Of a stretch of 44,968 nucleotides of DNA, positions 1 to 9,352 are shown in pieces. This stretch comes from Halopseudomonas xinjiangensis. GTDB taxonomy: Bacteria; Pseudomonadota; Gammaproteobacteria; Pseudomonadales; Pseudomonadaceae. The first letter of the stretch is position 1. Every line of letters starts with the position of its first letter. The DNA is taken from contig DRFO01000029.1 of the NCBI GenBank assembly GCA_011050525.1, positions 1-44,968 of the forward strand, given 5' to 3'. Position numbers and translations under genes: made by a program. The notes below the pieces were generated by a model. The model was given only the letters and a program-made list of their open reading frames with translations. It did no database searches and had not been told where the DNA came from.

Positions 1-319
1 CTCCCGAGAGGACCGTCAGACGCCATCCTCCGCGAACGCCGCAAAACGTTATCCCGCCAAGACCACTAAACGTCAGTCCTCGCGCACGCCACAAAACATC
101 ATTTCCGCGAAGGCCACAAAACGTCATCCCCGCGCAGGCAGATTCCATTTGAACTACTTCTGAGCGCAAGATTCTCCTAACGTCTCTCCCGAGAGGACCG
201 TCAGACGCCATCCTCCGCGAACGCCGCAAAACGTTATCCCGCCAAGACCACTAAACGTCAGTCCTCGCGCACGCCACAAAACATCATTTCCGCGAAGGCC
301 ACAAAACGTCATCCCCGCG
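1..319. repeat. 134-bp direct repeat made of 25-bp tandem units
   Basis: Bases 1-134 recur without a visible difference at 186-319, a period of 185 bp, with 51 bp of unrelated sequence between the copies. Inside each copy four consecutive 25-bp units can be aligned (31-55, 56-80, 81-105, 106-130, and again at +185). They share a pattern of cgcgaa, then ggcc or cgcc, then caaaacgtcat and ccc. The units resemble one arm of the intergenic repeat seen at 307-412. The first copy touches the window edge, so the array may extend further upstream. No coding function is assigned; open frames here are by-products of the repeat. Confidence 0.85.
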
Positions 320-412
320 AAGGCGGGGATCCAGCTTTTCCGCATCGTGCTCGACCCATGCGGCCGGCCCGGTACCCTCAACCCCTGGATTCCCGCCTTC
401 GCGGGAATGACG
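307..412. repeat. Inverted pair of a widespread proteobacterial intergenic repeat
   Basis: A 28-nt arm at 307-334 (core cccgcgaaggcgggg) is matched in inverted orientation at 385-412 (core cccgccttcgcggg), with a 50-nt spacer. The arms differ at two places. These two changes are compensatory inside each arm: a C-G pair in one arm is a T-A pair in the other, so each arm keeps its own hairpin. The large inverted repeat and the small hairpins suggest a REP/MITE-like mobile intergenic element. The motif family is very common in proteobacterial intergenic DNA; its mobility here is inferred. Confidence 0.8.
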
Positions 413-413
413 G

Positions 414-545
414 GGAGCGACGGGAATGGTGGAGAGCGACGGGAATGACGATTGGAGGGATGGCGCATTGGGAGGGTGACGCATTGAGGGGTGAGGAATG
501 GGAGGGTGACGCATTGGAAGGGTGACGAATTGAGGATGACGAACT
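414..545. repeat. Degenerate 14-17-bp tandem array
   Basis: The stretch after the inverted repeat consists of short decayed units around gggtgacgcattg, with variants such as gggtgacgaattg and gatgacgaactg, repeated about six times. Unit length varies, so this looks like an eroded array, not an active one. No gene is supported here. Confidence 0.6.
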
Positions 546-918
546 GGGGCGACAGAAAATAGACCAGCAGCGCTGGCAGCAGGGAGTACCACGATTGTCA
601 CTTCGTAATGAGCCTGTCAGGCGTCTAGGCATCAGGCGCCAAGACTTGCTCCAAAGGTGGGCCCGTCAGATCTCAGGCCGAGCCCAACGTCAGGCCTGTT
701 TCAAACAACGCTTCCCCAGCGCGCTTTACCGAATGTCGGATCGCGCGGTGATCTCTGCAGTGATATTAGCGAAACATCATATTGCCTGCTTAACTCATAT
801 CGAACCACCCGAGATGGACCGGGCCCGCAAAAAATATTTGTCTGGCCTGCATCTATTTCCCTGGATCCCTCGTAACTACATGGAGGTACTCGCAAAAACA
901 ATCAGAGGGAGTTCTCCC
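546..918. other. Region upstream of the DUF4331 gene with no supported gene
   Basis: The downstream frame stays open from 595 to the DUF4331 start. The 108 extra codons do not resemble a protein, and they precede a complete signal peptide that begins at 919. A confident promoter could not be picked out. A possible in-frame ATG at 880 was not chosen because it would bury the signal peptide. Confidence 0.4.
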
Positions 919-2406
919 ATGAACCGGCTTTTCCAACGTTCTTTACTCTCCACCGCTGTTCTGGGTGTGTGTCTCGGCTCGGCTGTCAGCTTTGCATCCA
1001 GCCACCGGGAAGCACCCTTTATCACTGAAATTCCCAAGGTAGACGGTACGGACTTCTACATGTTCCGTAGTTATGAGACGGGCCGTGAAGGAACCGTTAC
1101 GCTGATCGCAAACTTCCAGCCTTTCCAGGAACCCTTTGGCGGACCCAACTACTTCACGCTGGATGAAAACGCTGTTTACGAGATCCACCTCGATAACACT
1201 GGCGACGCCGTAGAAGATGTAACCTTCCAGTTCAAGTTCACCAACGTCATGCAAGATCTGCAGTTGGCTGTTGGCGAATCGGGTGCGGAAGAACAGGTAT
1301 CGGTACCGGTCAAGAATATCGGCGCGATCGGTCCTCAGCCCGGTGACCTCGGAAACGTACAACTCTCTCAGACCTATGAACTGTCGGTCATTCGCGGTGA
1401 TCGCCGCTCAGGAACTTCCGAGCTGGTATCGAACAACGTTGATGGTTCGATGAGTTTCCAGAAGCCCGTCGACAATATCGGCACAAACTCGATCGCCGAT
1501 TACGAAACCTACGCAAACAACCATATCTTTGACGCGGCCATTCCCGGTTGCGCCACACCCGCCCGGGTCTTCGTAGGTCAGCGCAAGGAGGCATTTGCAA
1601 TCGCCGTCGGTGAGATATTCGACCTGGTCAATCTCAACCCGCTTGCAGCGCGCGATTCCGAAGTCAACGACCTGGAAGACAAGAACATTACTACCATGGC
1701 TCTGGAAGTCTCCACTGACTGTCTGACAGGCAGTGCCGAGAACTCGGCCGGCCAGAAAGTAATCGGTGGCTGGACATCTGCCAGCGTGCGTCAGGCGCGG
1801 ATAGTGAATCCGCAACCCATGGCTGATGGCACGGGCGCCGCCATTCATGGTGGGGCTTATACCCAGGTTTCCCGTCTGGGCATGCCGCTAGTCAATGAAG
1901 TGGTCATCGGTTTGAAAGACAAGGACGCCTTCAATGCCAGCGAGCCGAAGGATGATGGCCAGTTCGCAACCTACGTGACTCACCCTACCCTGCCAGAGCT
2001 GCTGGAAATCCTGTTCCCAGGTACCGCTGTTGCGCCTAATCTGTTCCCGCGGACAGATCTGGTGACGGCTTTCCTGCAAGGCGTTCCTGCCGTCAACCAG
2101 CCCGTGGGCGTGGTGACCTCTGAAATGCTGCGCCTGAATCCCGAAATCGCCGTTACGCCGATCGCCGATCAGGACGATCTGGGTGTACTGGCAGGAGACA
2201 ATGCGGGCTTCCCCAACGGCCGTCGCCCAATTGATGACGTAGTGGATATTTCCCTGCGGGTTGCAATGGGTGCGTTGATCGACGATGCAACGGTTGCGCC
2301 AAACAGAGAGGCACCTCTTACTGATGGTGTTCAGGTGGACCCTGCCAGTTTGCGGCCATCGTTCCCCTATCTGGCCACACCGTTAGCCGGTTCAGCAGAC
2401 AACTAA
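919..2406 (+). CDS. DUF4331 domain protein, exported
   Basis: This 495-residue protein starts with a clear Sec signal peptide (MNRLFQRSLL, a hydrophobic stretch, then a cleavage region near VSFASS). The mature N-terminus carries the SSHREAP and DGTDFYMF motifs typical of DUF4331 proteins, and the domain fills the rest of the chain. It should act in the periplasm or outside the cell. The molecular function of DUF4331 is not established. The start at 919 is chosen because it sits directly in front of the signal peptide, with a GAGGGAG-like ribosome site upstream. It leads a same-strand run with a lipoprotein, a TPR protein and a HupE-like membrane protein, so a joint envelope role is inferred. 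Confidence 0.85.
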   Translation: MNRLFQRSLLSTAVLGVCLGSAVSFASSHREAPFITEIPKVDGTDFYMFRSYETGREGTVTLIANFQPFQEPFGGPNYFTLDENAVYEIHLDNTGDAVEDVTFQFKFTNVMQDLQLAVGESGAEEQVSVPVKNIGAIGPQPGDLGNVQLSQTYELSVIRGDRRSGTSELVSNNVDGSMSFQKPVDNIGTNSIADYETYANNHIFDAAIPGCATPARVFVGQRKEAFAIAVGEIFDLVNLNPLAARDSEVNDLEDKNITTMALEVSTDCLTGSAENSAGQKVIGGWTSASVRQARIVNPQPMADGTGAAIHGGAYTQVSRLGMPLVNEVVIGLKDKDAFNASEPKDDGQFATYVTHPTLPELLEILFPGTAVAPNLFPRTDLVTAFLQGVPAVNQPVGVVTSEMLRLNPEIAVTPIADQDDLGVLAGDNAGFPNGRRPIDDVVDISLRVAMGALIDDATVAPNREAPLTDGVQVDPASLRPSFPYLATPLAGSADN

Positions 2407-2422
2407 GAGAGGGGGATCACCT

Positions 2423-2701
2423 ATGCAAACCATCAAGACGTTATGCGCGCTGGCATTGGGTGGCCTGTTGTTGACAGGCTGCCTGGATGGCGGTGGCGGC
2501 GGAAGCGACGATGACGTGGGCGGCCAACCGGGTCCTGGACCCGGAGAGCCAGGCGGCAGCGTTTCCTTTACAAACCTAGTCAGGGACATCTTTGACGATA
2601 CGAGCGATACCGCTGAGCCTAGAGCCATCAATGGGTTGGAAATTACCTATGATGACCAGGACAATGAAGGTGCTTTTGATGATCTTCTCAGCCAGCAGTA
2701 A
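2423..2701 (+). CDS. Small glycine-rich lipoprotein
   Basis: This is a 92-residue protein. A short N-terminal hydrophobic stretch ends in a lipobox, LLTGC, so Cys20 should be lipidated. A flexible Gly/Asp/Pro-rich linker follows (roughly residues 22-45), then an acidic C-terminal part. It begins 16 nt after the DUF4331 stop behind a strong GAGGGGGA ribosome site, and its end overlaps the start chosen for the TPR gene. The family is not recognised. Position suggests it is a membrane-anchored partner of the DUF4331 protein, which is inference. Confidence 0.75.
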   Translation: MQTIKTLCALALGGLLLTGCLDGGGGGSDDDVGGQPGPGPGEPGGSVSFTNLVRDIFDDTSDTAEPRAINGLEITYDDQDNEGAFDDLLSQQ

Positions 2702-3833
2702 AGGAGGCCGGGGCGTATGCCCCGGCTTCTTCCCCCTGATTCTTACGGCGCTGTTGTTTCCGGTAACCGGACTGACAGCGTCACTTGGACCGGATATCAG
2801 TGTCCCGTCCCGCGACACGCTCATATTGAAACTGAGCGACGACGCAATCGCTGCATCACCCTCCCCCGCCACTACAGAAGGCCTTTCGGCGCAGGCACTG
2901 GCCCAGCAGGTGCGCGTCCATATAGAGCGCTCCCGCGCAACGGGCAGCCCGCGACCACTGGGCTTGGCGCAGGGGCTTCTGGATCAGGTACCTGAACAGC
3001 GCTGGACGCCAGAGGTGTACCTGATGCGCGCTACCCTACGCCAACGTCTGCACCGTTTCGACGAGGCCGAGGCTGACCTAAGCCGGGTCCTGCAGGCCGA
3101 GCCGAATAATGCCCAGGCCTGGTTGACCCGCTACAGCATTGCGCTGGTGCGCGGCGATATCGCTACCGCCAGCCGTGCCTGCAACGAATTGGCTGAGGTA
3201 ATGGCCAGCCTGCTGGCAGAAAGCTGCACTCAGGAAGTGGCCAGTCTTGGCGAGCAACCTGAAGCGGCTTTTCGGCGATTGCGTCAGGCGGTCGATAAAG
3301 CCCCCTCTGCCAGTGCGGTGGAGCACGATTATGCGCTGGTCACGCTGGCCGACATGGCGTCGCGTCTGAACCTGCCCTCCGCCGGGGACTATTGGCAGCA
3401 GAGTTTGCTGTCTGATCCAGGCGATCTGTACCGCCGGGCTCGCTACGCCGACTGGCTGCTGTCGAACAATCAGCCGGACAAGGCGTTGCAGATCACCCAA
3501 GGTTATGAAGAGATAGACACGCTTGCGGTGCTGCGAGCCATCGCGTTGAAACGCCTCGATGACCCTAAGCAACAAGCGCTGAGCGAGATTCTGGACGAAC
3601 GCTTTGCTGAAGCCCGCTGGCGCGGCGAGTTCCTGCATGAGTGGGAATACGCGCGTTATTTACTGGACGTGCAGAATGACTCTGAAGGGGCGCTCGAAAT
3701 GGCTCGTGCCAACTGGGAAACCCAGCGCGCCTATCCTGACCGCGAGCTGTTGATTCGCGCCGCGCAGGCTGCCGGCGACCAGCAGGTCTTGCAGGACCTG
3801 GGTATTGATAACAGGGAAGCACAACCACTATGA
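2679..3833 (+). CDS. Exported tetratricopeptide-repeat protein
   Basis: This protein is about 384 residues from the chosen start. A basic N-terminus (KGGRG) and a hydrophobic stretch around FFPLILTALLFPVTG look like a signal peptide or membrane anchor. The body holds TPR-like helical pairs, for example around RFDEAEADLSRVLQAEPNNA and later around NQPDKALQITQGYEE. ATG 2679 is preferred because GAAGG lies 8 nt upstream and the signal peptide follows; it overlaps the lipoprotein end by 23 nt. An alternative Met lies at 2664. The stop overlaps the HupE-like start (ATGA), which indicates translational coupling. A scaffold or assembly role for the cluster is inferred. Confidence 0.75.
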   Translation: MIFSASSKGGRGVCPGFFPLILTALLFPVTGLTASLGPDISVPSRDTLILKLSDDAIAASPSPATTEGLSAQALAQQVRVHIERSRATGSPRPLGLAQGLLDQVPEQRWTPEVYLMRATLRQRLHRFDEAEADLSRVLQAEPNNAQAWLTRYSIALVRGDIATASRACNELAEVMASLLAESCTQEVASLGEQPEAAFRRLRQAVDKAPSASAVEHDYALVTLADMASRLNLPSAGDYWQQSLLSDPGDLYRRARYADWLLSNNQPDKALQITQGYEEIDTLAVLRAIALKRLDDPKQQALSEILDERFAEARWRGEFLHEWEYARYLLDVQNDSEGALEMARANWETQRAYPDRELLIRAAQAAGDQQVLQDLGIDNREAQPL

Positions 3834-4945
3834 CGCGGATTTTCTTTGCGCTGCTATTGACCATGCTGGCCGCCGGTGCCCACGCTCACAAAGCCAGCGA
3901 CAGCTTCCTCTACTGGGATGCGGCCAACCCCGACGCTCCCGGCCGACTGGATATAGCGTTGGTCGATCTGGCCCGCGTGATGCCATTGGACAGCAATGGC
4001 GACGGCGAACTCTCCTGGGGCGAACTGGACAGCCAGCAGTCCGACGTCACGGCCTATCTCGCGAGCCAGGTCAAACTGATGGCGAACGAGGCGGCCTGCC
4101 CTGTGCGCTGGCGTTTAGCTGGCTTGACGCAACACAGCGATGGCAACTACCTGGCGATGGAATTCCGTCCCAGTTGTCCCGGATCCGTTACCTTACCTGC
4201 GCAGATTCAGTACGACCTGTTTTTTGATGAGGATCCGCTACATCGGGCTCTGGTCATGACCCGTGTAGACGGCAACGAGCGTCTGACTGTTCTGAGCCCT
4301 GATCAGCGCAGCTTGAACTTTGCTGACACGCCCAGCGCCTGGGAAACCGCGCGCGAGTTTGTCTGGGAAGGCATGGTGCATTTGTGGATTGGCTACGATC
4401 ATATGCTGTTTCTGCTGGCGCTGGTGCTGCCCGCAGCGCTGCGTCGCCAGGATGGTCGCTGGGTCGTGGAAGACAAGATCAGCGTCGCCGTAAAGGATGT
4501 CGCCCTGATTGTCACCGCCTTCACCGTCGCCCACTCCATCACGCTGGTGATCGCCACGCTGGGTGTAGTGAATCTGCCAATCGCCTGGGTGGAAACCTTT
4601 ATCGCGCTGTCTATTGTCGCCGCGGCCATCAATATCGTCTGGCCGTTCCTGGGCCAGCGCCGTTATCTGATCGGATTTGGTTTCGGACTAATCCACGGCT
4701 TCGGTTTTGCCAGCGTGCTCTCTGGCTTTATGGCCAACGCCTCTTCTCGTCTGGTAGCGCTTGCCAGCTTCAACATCGGCGTGGAACTGGCGCAATTGGC
4801 GATCGTGGTAGTCGTTGTGCCGCTGATTTTTCTGCTGCGCAGGCAGTGGTTATATCAGCGCGTGGTGCTGCCCGCCGGAGTGGCAGCCATCGTCCTGACG
4901 GGCATGTTCTGGGTCTGGGAGCGAGCGCCGCTAGCGTCTATCTAA
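3830..4945 (+). CDS. HupE/UreJ-like membrane protein with N-terminal EF-hand
   Basis: This 371-residue protein has a signal peptide (MTRIFFALLLTMLAAGAHA), then an extracytoplasmic domain of about 170 residues, then roughly six to seven membrane helices from residue 180 onward. The histidine-containing membrane motifs WIGYDHMLFLLAL, TVAHSITL and GLIHGFGFA are typical of the HupE/UreJ-2 family. HupE/UreJ relatives are linked to nickel or cobalt movement in hydrogenase and urease loci. No hydrogenase or urease gene is visible here, so the substrate is open. Residues 54-65 form a textbook EF-hand (D54, N56, D58, E60, E65), suggesting calcium sensing or structural calcium. It is coupled to the TPR gene by an ATGA overlap. 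Confidence 0.8.
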   Translation: MTRIFFALLLTMLAAGAHAHKASDSFLYWDAANPDAPGRLDIALVDLARVMPLDSNGDGELSWGELDSQQSDVTAYLASQVKLMANEAACPVRWRLAGLTQHSDGNYLAMEFRPSCPGSVTLPAQIQYDLFFDEDPLHRALVMTRVDGNERLTVLSPDQRSLNFADTPSAWETAREFVWEGMVHLWIGYDHMLFLLALVLPAALRRQDGRWVVEDKISVAVKDVALIVTAFTVAHSITLVIATLGVVNLPIAWVETFIALSIVAAAINIVWPFLGQRRYLIGFGFGLIHGFGFASVLSGFMANASSRLVALASFNIGVELAQLAIVVVVVPLIFLLRRQWLYQRVVLPAGVAAIVLTGMFWVWERAPLASI

Positions 4946-5228
4946 TTATCCAGAGCCTGCAAAACCAACCCTGAGTTCGGCTCTCAATGCCGGGCCGTGC
5001 GGTCCCTTCCGGAAGCAAAATTCGGACAGGCCGTGCGGCTAACGCTGAACGAAACCGCATCTGGCTGGTATCTCATTCATCCGCTGTAATCCCTTTGTAA
5101 TATGTCATTGCCATCATCCGCAGGCGTAACGGGCTTGTCGGCTTCGCTCAATTATCCTGACACTGTCCAGAGGCTCGAAACGCGCCAAACAAGTCATACG
5201 GATGAACCCTGTTCAGGTGGTTGAGTAG

Positions 5229-7208
5229 ATGAAGCGCATGTTCTTCCTGGTCATACTGGTTTGTGTATTGGGGCTGGGTGCGCTGGTGGCGGTAACGCTA
5301 TACAACACCCAGTCGCTTACCCACGTGCTGGAAGCGGAGTACAAGGCCGCTGTGAGTTTCTACAAGACCACCGTCCGCGCTGGGGAATCCTTGAGGAAAG
5401 TGAGCCTCCTTGGTTATCAGTTGACGTCAGCGCAGACCGAGGTTGACCAGAAGCGATTTATCCAGTCCATCGAAGCCGAGTTCGATCTGCTGGACCAGAC
5501 CCTTATCGAGCTAAACGCACCCCGCTACGCCACGCTCCATCAAGCGCCGGTCGAACAGCCAAGCGCTGAGGCGGAACGCCTTGAAGAGGACGAAATGCAG
5601 CCGGTCAGCGCAGAGGAAAAGGTCACCATAGAGAAGCTTCTCGCCACGACCCAGACTCATGTACTCGCTGCACAGAAGATATACGAACTGATGCGCACCA
5701 TGGTGGAAACAAGATTGCCCATCGCCCAGAACCTTGCGTTCAAGTTACCCGGCATAACAGACGCCCTGCCCGGCACCTTTAGTTTGCAGACAACATCAGC
5801 GAATGATCTGGAAAACCTGGTCGAAGGTGCCATAACCATTATTTACAGCGACTCCAACTACGCCACCAAGAAAGGGCTCAAAACCTTTGATCGCGCGTAC
5901 TCTTCCCTGTATTCAGCCGATATTCCCGACCAACAGCGGCTTGCCCTGGAAGAGCTGAAGGCGGCGGTAGCCCTCGTAGCGGCAGACAAGAAGGTGCTGT
6001 TCGATAACGAAACGAACCCGGCCGGCTTTGCCTTGAATTTCGAGACAGCCCTTTCCAGCATCAGCTTACTTGAGTCGACAGTCGATGCCCTGTTCAGCCG
6101 AAAACAGGGGGAACTGGTTGAGCGAGTAGACGCCATCCGCAATCAGGTTGTCCTGTCGGCGCTAGGTATAGTGCTGGTGGTGGGCAGTATCAGTTACCTT
6201 CTGGGCAAAGCCTTGATCAGGCGAATCAACCATGTCGTCGCGCGGATGGATGATATTGCCCAGGGCGAAGGTGATCTGACCGTTTCGCTCGCTGTTCGGG
6301 GTCGCGACGAACTGGCAGAGCTCTCACGCTCGTTCAATTTGATCATCGAAAAGCTCAAACATAGCTTTACCCATCTCAATGATCAGATCAGGGACGTATC
6401 CAGCCTGTCTCTACAGGGAGCCGAAACCAGCCTTCTTACCGCCGAGCAAATGAAAAACCTGCTCCTGGAAACCGATCACCTTTCACAAGCCATGGACGAG
6501 ATGTCCAAGGCCTCAATGGACGTTGCCATCAGTGCAGAGTCCGGATCGTCCACCGCTGCCGCGTCGGAGAATCGTGCCAGACATGGCAAGAAGACCGTGG
6601 AAGAAGCGGTGGAATCCATCAACGATCTCTCTCGCTCCTTTGATACGGTTTCCCTGGTCATCGAAAAACTCGAAAACTACAGCAAGAATATCAGCGCGGT
6701 GATTGATGTAATCCAGGGGGTTTCCGAGCAAACCAACCTCCTTGCTCTCAATGCTGCCATAGAAGCTGCCCGGGCCGGCGAGCATGGCAAGGGCTTCGCC
6801 GTCGTCGCCAACGAGGTCAGGCTGCTCGCATCACGGACAAGAAGCTCTACCGAGGAAGTTGGCGGGATGATTGCTTCCATACAGGATGCCGCTCGGGAGG
6901 CTGTCCTCGCGATGCAACAGGCGCACGTCAAAGCCCAGGACAGTGTCCGGCGCGTCAGCCATTCAGGCGAAGAACTCGAGCAGATCATTGGCGACTTCCA
7001 TGTCATGGCTACGATGAACTCCCAGATCGCCGCAGCTGCTGAGCAACAAAGCTGCTCGGCAGCGGAAATCAATCGCAACATTACGGCCATCAAGGGTCTG
7101 GCATCTTCTACATCGGAACAGGCCCAGACAACCAGAGAAAACGCCAAACGGCTGTCGGCACGTGTCGACGATGCAACCCACGTTCTCGATGGCTTTACCA
7201 TTGAATAG
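5229..7208 (+). CDS. Methyl-accepting chemotaxis protein
   Basis: This 659-residue chemoreceptor has one membrane helix at about residues 4-24 and a second near 305-328. They enclose a large periplasmic sensor region of unassigned fold. A HAMP segment follows (about 330-380, [14 protein letters not shown]), then a cytoplasmic signalling domain. The conserved hairpin tip lies near residues 497-545 ([20 protein letters not shown]). The ligand cannot be told from sequence. The downstream GGDEF-EAL gene starts 21 nt after the stop, so the two are probably co-transcribed and link chemosensing with c-di-GMP. I did not find a FliA-type promoter upstream, unlike the second receptor in this window. 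Confidence 0.92.
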   Translation: MKRMFFLVILVCVLGLGALVAVTLYNTQSLTHVLEAEYKAAVSFYKTTVRAGESLRKVSLLGYQLTSAQTEVDQKRFIQSIEAEFDLLDQTLIELNAPRYATLHQAPVEQPSAEAERLEEDEMQPVSAEEKVTIEKLLATTQTHVLAAQKIYELMRTMVETRLPIAQNLAFKLPGITDALPGTFSLQTTSANDLENLVEGAITIIYSDSNYATKKGLKTFDRAYSSLYSADIPDQQRLALEELKAAVALVAADKKVLFDNETNPAGFALNFETALSSISLLESTVDALFSRKQGELVERVDAIRNQVVLSALGIVLVVGSISYLLGKALIRRINHVVARMDDIAQGEGDLTVSLAVRGRDELAELSRSFNLIIEKLKHSFTHLNDQIRDVSSLSLQGAETSLLTAEQMKNLLLETDHLSQAMDEMSKASMDVAISAESGSSTAAASENRARHGKKTVEEAVESINDLSRSFDTVSLVIEKLENYSKNISAVIDVIQGVSEQTNLLALNAAIEAARAGEHGKGFAVVANEVRLLASRTRSSTEEVGGMIASIQDAAREAVLAMQQAHVKAQDSVRRVSHSGEELEQIIGDFHVMATMNSQIAAAAEQQSCSAAEINRNITAIKGLASSTSEQAQTTRENAKRLSARVDDATHVLDGFTIE

Positions 7209-7229
7209 CGTGCACGAAAGGAGCTGATT

Positions 7230-9347
7230 ATGCTGGTCAAAAAGGATTTGGCTTGCCTGCTCAAACGCACCGAACCGCTACATCCTGACATGATAATCAG
7301 TGACGTGGCCGACAGGATCCTGATCTTGAAAAACCAGAAATTTCTTTCCCTGCCGGTGATCGACAGCGCCAACCGACCACTCGGCATGGTAAGCCGCTCA
7401 AGACTGCAAGACATTTTTTTGCAGCGTTACGGGCGAGAACTATGGGGACGCCGGCCCGTTGCCGACATCATGAGCACCACGCCGTTGCTGATTCCGCTTG
7501 AAATGAGTATGGAGGATGCCGCGAGCTCGGTTACCGCCCAGCTGAAATATCCGATCACCGAAGACTTTATTTTCGTAGATCAGGCTGGGGCCTATCTCGG
7601 ACTGGGGACCGTACTGGACCTGCTTGAGGCGTTGGCCAAGGATCTCGGTAGAAACCGGCGGGCCCTCATACGTGCCCAGCAAATTGCCGGGCTGGCGAGT
7701 TGGGAATGGAATGCCCACAACGACACCTTCGACGGATCGTTGCACCTGGACCCGATTCTGGGCCTCAGTCAACCTGGTCGAGACGCCACCCTGGCAAGCC
7801 TGACCGAGGCATTCGAGCCGGCGTCCCAGGCGCTTATCCATCAATTCTTTCATGCGCCCGAAGGCGACCTGCCCCAGACGGTCGAACTGCGGATTACCTC
7901 CGACGACGGCGAGCAACGCCTGATCGAATTGCAGGGAGAACACTATGTGGATGGTGAAACCGGAGAACATCGAGCGGTAGGGACCATCAGGGACATCACG
8001 CAACGTAGGCTTACGGAGGAACGCATGGCCTACCTGGCCAATTTCGACCAGCTCACCAAACTTCCGAACCGCTACCTTTTCCAGGACAGGCTCAAGCACG
8101 CCATCGCTCAAGCGGACCGCAGCGGAAGCTCTATCGCGCTGTTGTTCCTGGACATTGATCGTTTCAAGTGGATAAACGATGCTCTGGGCCATGCGGCCGG
8201 TGATGAGCTGCTCATGCAGGTCGCCCAGCGACTGAACGACACCGTACGGGTCTCAGATACAGTCGCCCGACTAGGGGGCGATGAATTTACCATCATCCTG
8301 GAAAACATTACGACAACTAGCCAGATAACCAGCGCCGTCGAGCATATTCTTGGCAGCTTCCGCGGCAAGTTTCAACTGGCCCGACGGGAGGTTTCCGTCT
8401 CCACCAGCATTGGCGTGGCCGTTTACCCCGGTGATGCTGATGGTGTCGAAACGCTGCTCAAAAGTGCCGATACAGCCATGTACCGCGCCAAGCAGGAAGG
8501 CCGGGACGGGTATCACTTCTACACCGAAGAGCTGAACCGCAAAGCGGATCGGCGGCTCGAGTTGGAACACGCTCTGCGTAGCGCACTGGAACGAAACGAA
8601 TTTGAACTCTACTTCCAGCCCCAACTTCACACAACGACGGGACGCCTGATCAGTGCGGAAGCCCTGCTGCGCTGGTTTCCTCCGTCGGGCTCGATCGGTC
8701 CAGCAGAATTCATTCCGCTACTGGAGGACCTGCGGCTCATCGTCCCGGTAGGCCGCTGGGTCCTTGAAAAAGCCTGCGAAGCTGCCTCCAGGTGGCAACG
8801 GGAAGGTCTGGACGGGGTAAGGGTTGCAGTCAATCTATCCGTCCACCAACTGCGGCATTCCGACTTTGTCTCGACGGTAAAGGAAACCCTGAACAAAACC
8901 GGGTTGGCCCCCGAGCTACTCGAGATCGAGGTAACCGAAAGCATTTTGCTGGATGACCGGGGAAGCGCCATCGCCCTGCTTGAGCTCAATGATCTGGGCG
9001 TGCGGGTGGCAATCGATGACTTTGGGACAGGCTACTCATCACTGGCCTACCTCAAACGCTTCGCAGTAGATACGCTCAAACTTGACCGTACCTTCGTGAG
9101 CGACCTTACGGTGGACGTAGACGACGATGCCATTGCGTCGGCGGTTATTACACTGGCGCATTCACTGGGCATTACTGTTACCGCCGAAGGCGTAGAAACC
9201 GCCGTCCAGAGGCAGTTTCTGGCCGAGCGCAAATGCGATTGCATACAGGGTTTTCTGATCAGTCCTGCTGTGCCGGAGGCGGCTTTTCTCAAGTGGGCAG
9301 CCTCAGCGACCAAAATCGTGCCGGCCAGTCCGCTCATTTGCGCTTGA
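7230..9347 (+). CDS. CBS-PAS-GGDEF-EAL bifunctional c-di-GMP protein
   Basis: This 705-residue cytoplasmic protein has a CBS pair at about residues 14-135, a PAS-like segment at about 145-260, then GGDEF and EAL domains. The cyclase signature GGDEF is intact (349-353), and the inhibitory-site RxxD (RVSD, 340-343) lies five residues upstream. The phosphodiesterase side is also intact: EAL at 477-479, the EVTES motif, DDFGTGYSSL and the late TAEGVE motif. It can therefore be expected to make and degrade c-di-GMP, with the CBS pair (often adenine-nucleotide binding) and PAS as inputs. AAGGAG precedes the ATG. The balance of the two activities is unknown. Confidence 0.92.
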   Translation: MLVKKDLACLLKRTEPLHPDMIISDVADRILILKNQKFLSLPVIDSANRPLGMVSRSRLQDIFLQRYGRELWGRRPVADIMSTTPLLIPLEMSMEDAASSVTAQLKYPITEDFIFVDQAGAYLGLGTVLDLLEALAKDLGRNRRALIRAQQIAGLASWEWNAHNDTFDGSLHLDPILGLSQPGRDATLASLTEAFEPASQALIHQFFHAPEGDLPQTVELRITSDDGEQRLIELQGEHYVDGETGEHRAVGTIRDITQRRLTEERMAYLANFDQLTKLPNRYLFQDRLKHAIAQADRSGSSIALLFLDIDRFKWINDALGHAAGDELLMQVAQRLNDTVRVSDTVARLGGDEFTIILENITTTSQITSAVEHILGSFRGKFQLARREVSVSTSIGVAVYPGDADGVETLLKSADTAMYRAKQEGRDGYHFYTEELNRKADRRLELEHALRSALERNEFELYFQPQLHTTTGRLISAEALLRWFPPSGSIGPAEFIPLLEDLRLIVPVGRWVLEKACEAASRWQREGLDGVRVAVNLSVHQLRHSDFVSTVKETLNKTGLAPELLEIEVTESILLDDRGSAIALLELNDLGVRVAIDDFGTGYSSLAYLKRFAVDTLKLDRTFVSDLTVDVDDDAIASAVITLAHSLGITVTAEGVETAVQRQFLAERKCDCIQGFLISPAVPEAAFLKWAASATKIVPASPLICA

Positions 9348-9352
9348 AGCGG

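Noticed and set aside
1..320. CRISPR array
   Set aside because: The 25-bp units are contiguous and diverged, with no unique spacers of regular length and no cas genes.
154..632. Minus-strand small proteins in the repeat island
   Set aside because: Their translations (for example WIPAFAGMT) are the known by-product of the intergenic repeat in frame; no ribosome sites.
595..918. 108-residue N-terminal extension of the DUF4331 protein
   Set aside because: It precedes a complete signal peptide and is low in protein-like character.
4946..5228. FliA promoter ahead of the first chemoreceptor
   Set aside because: No TAAAG with a GCCGATAA-like box at proper spacing.
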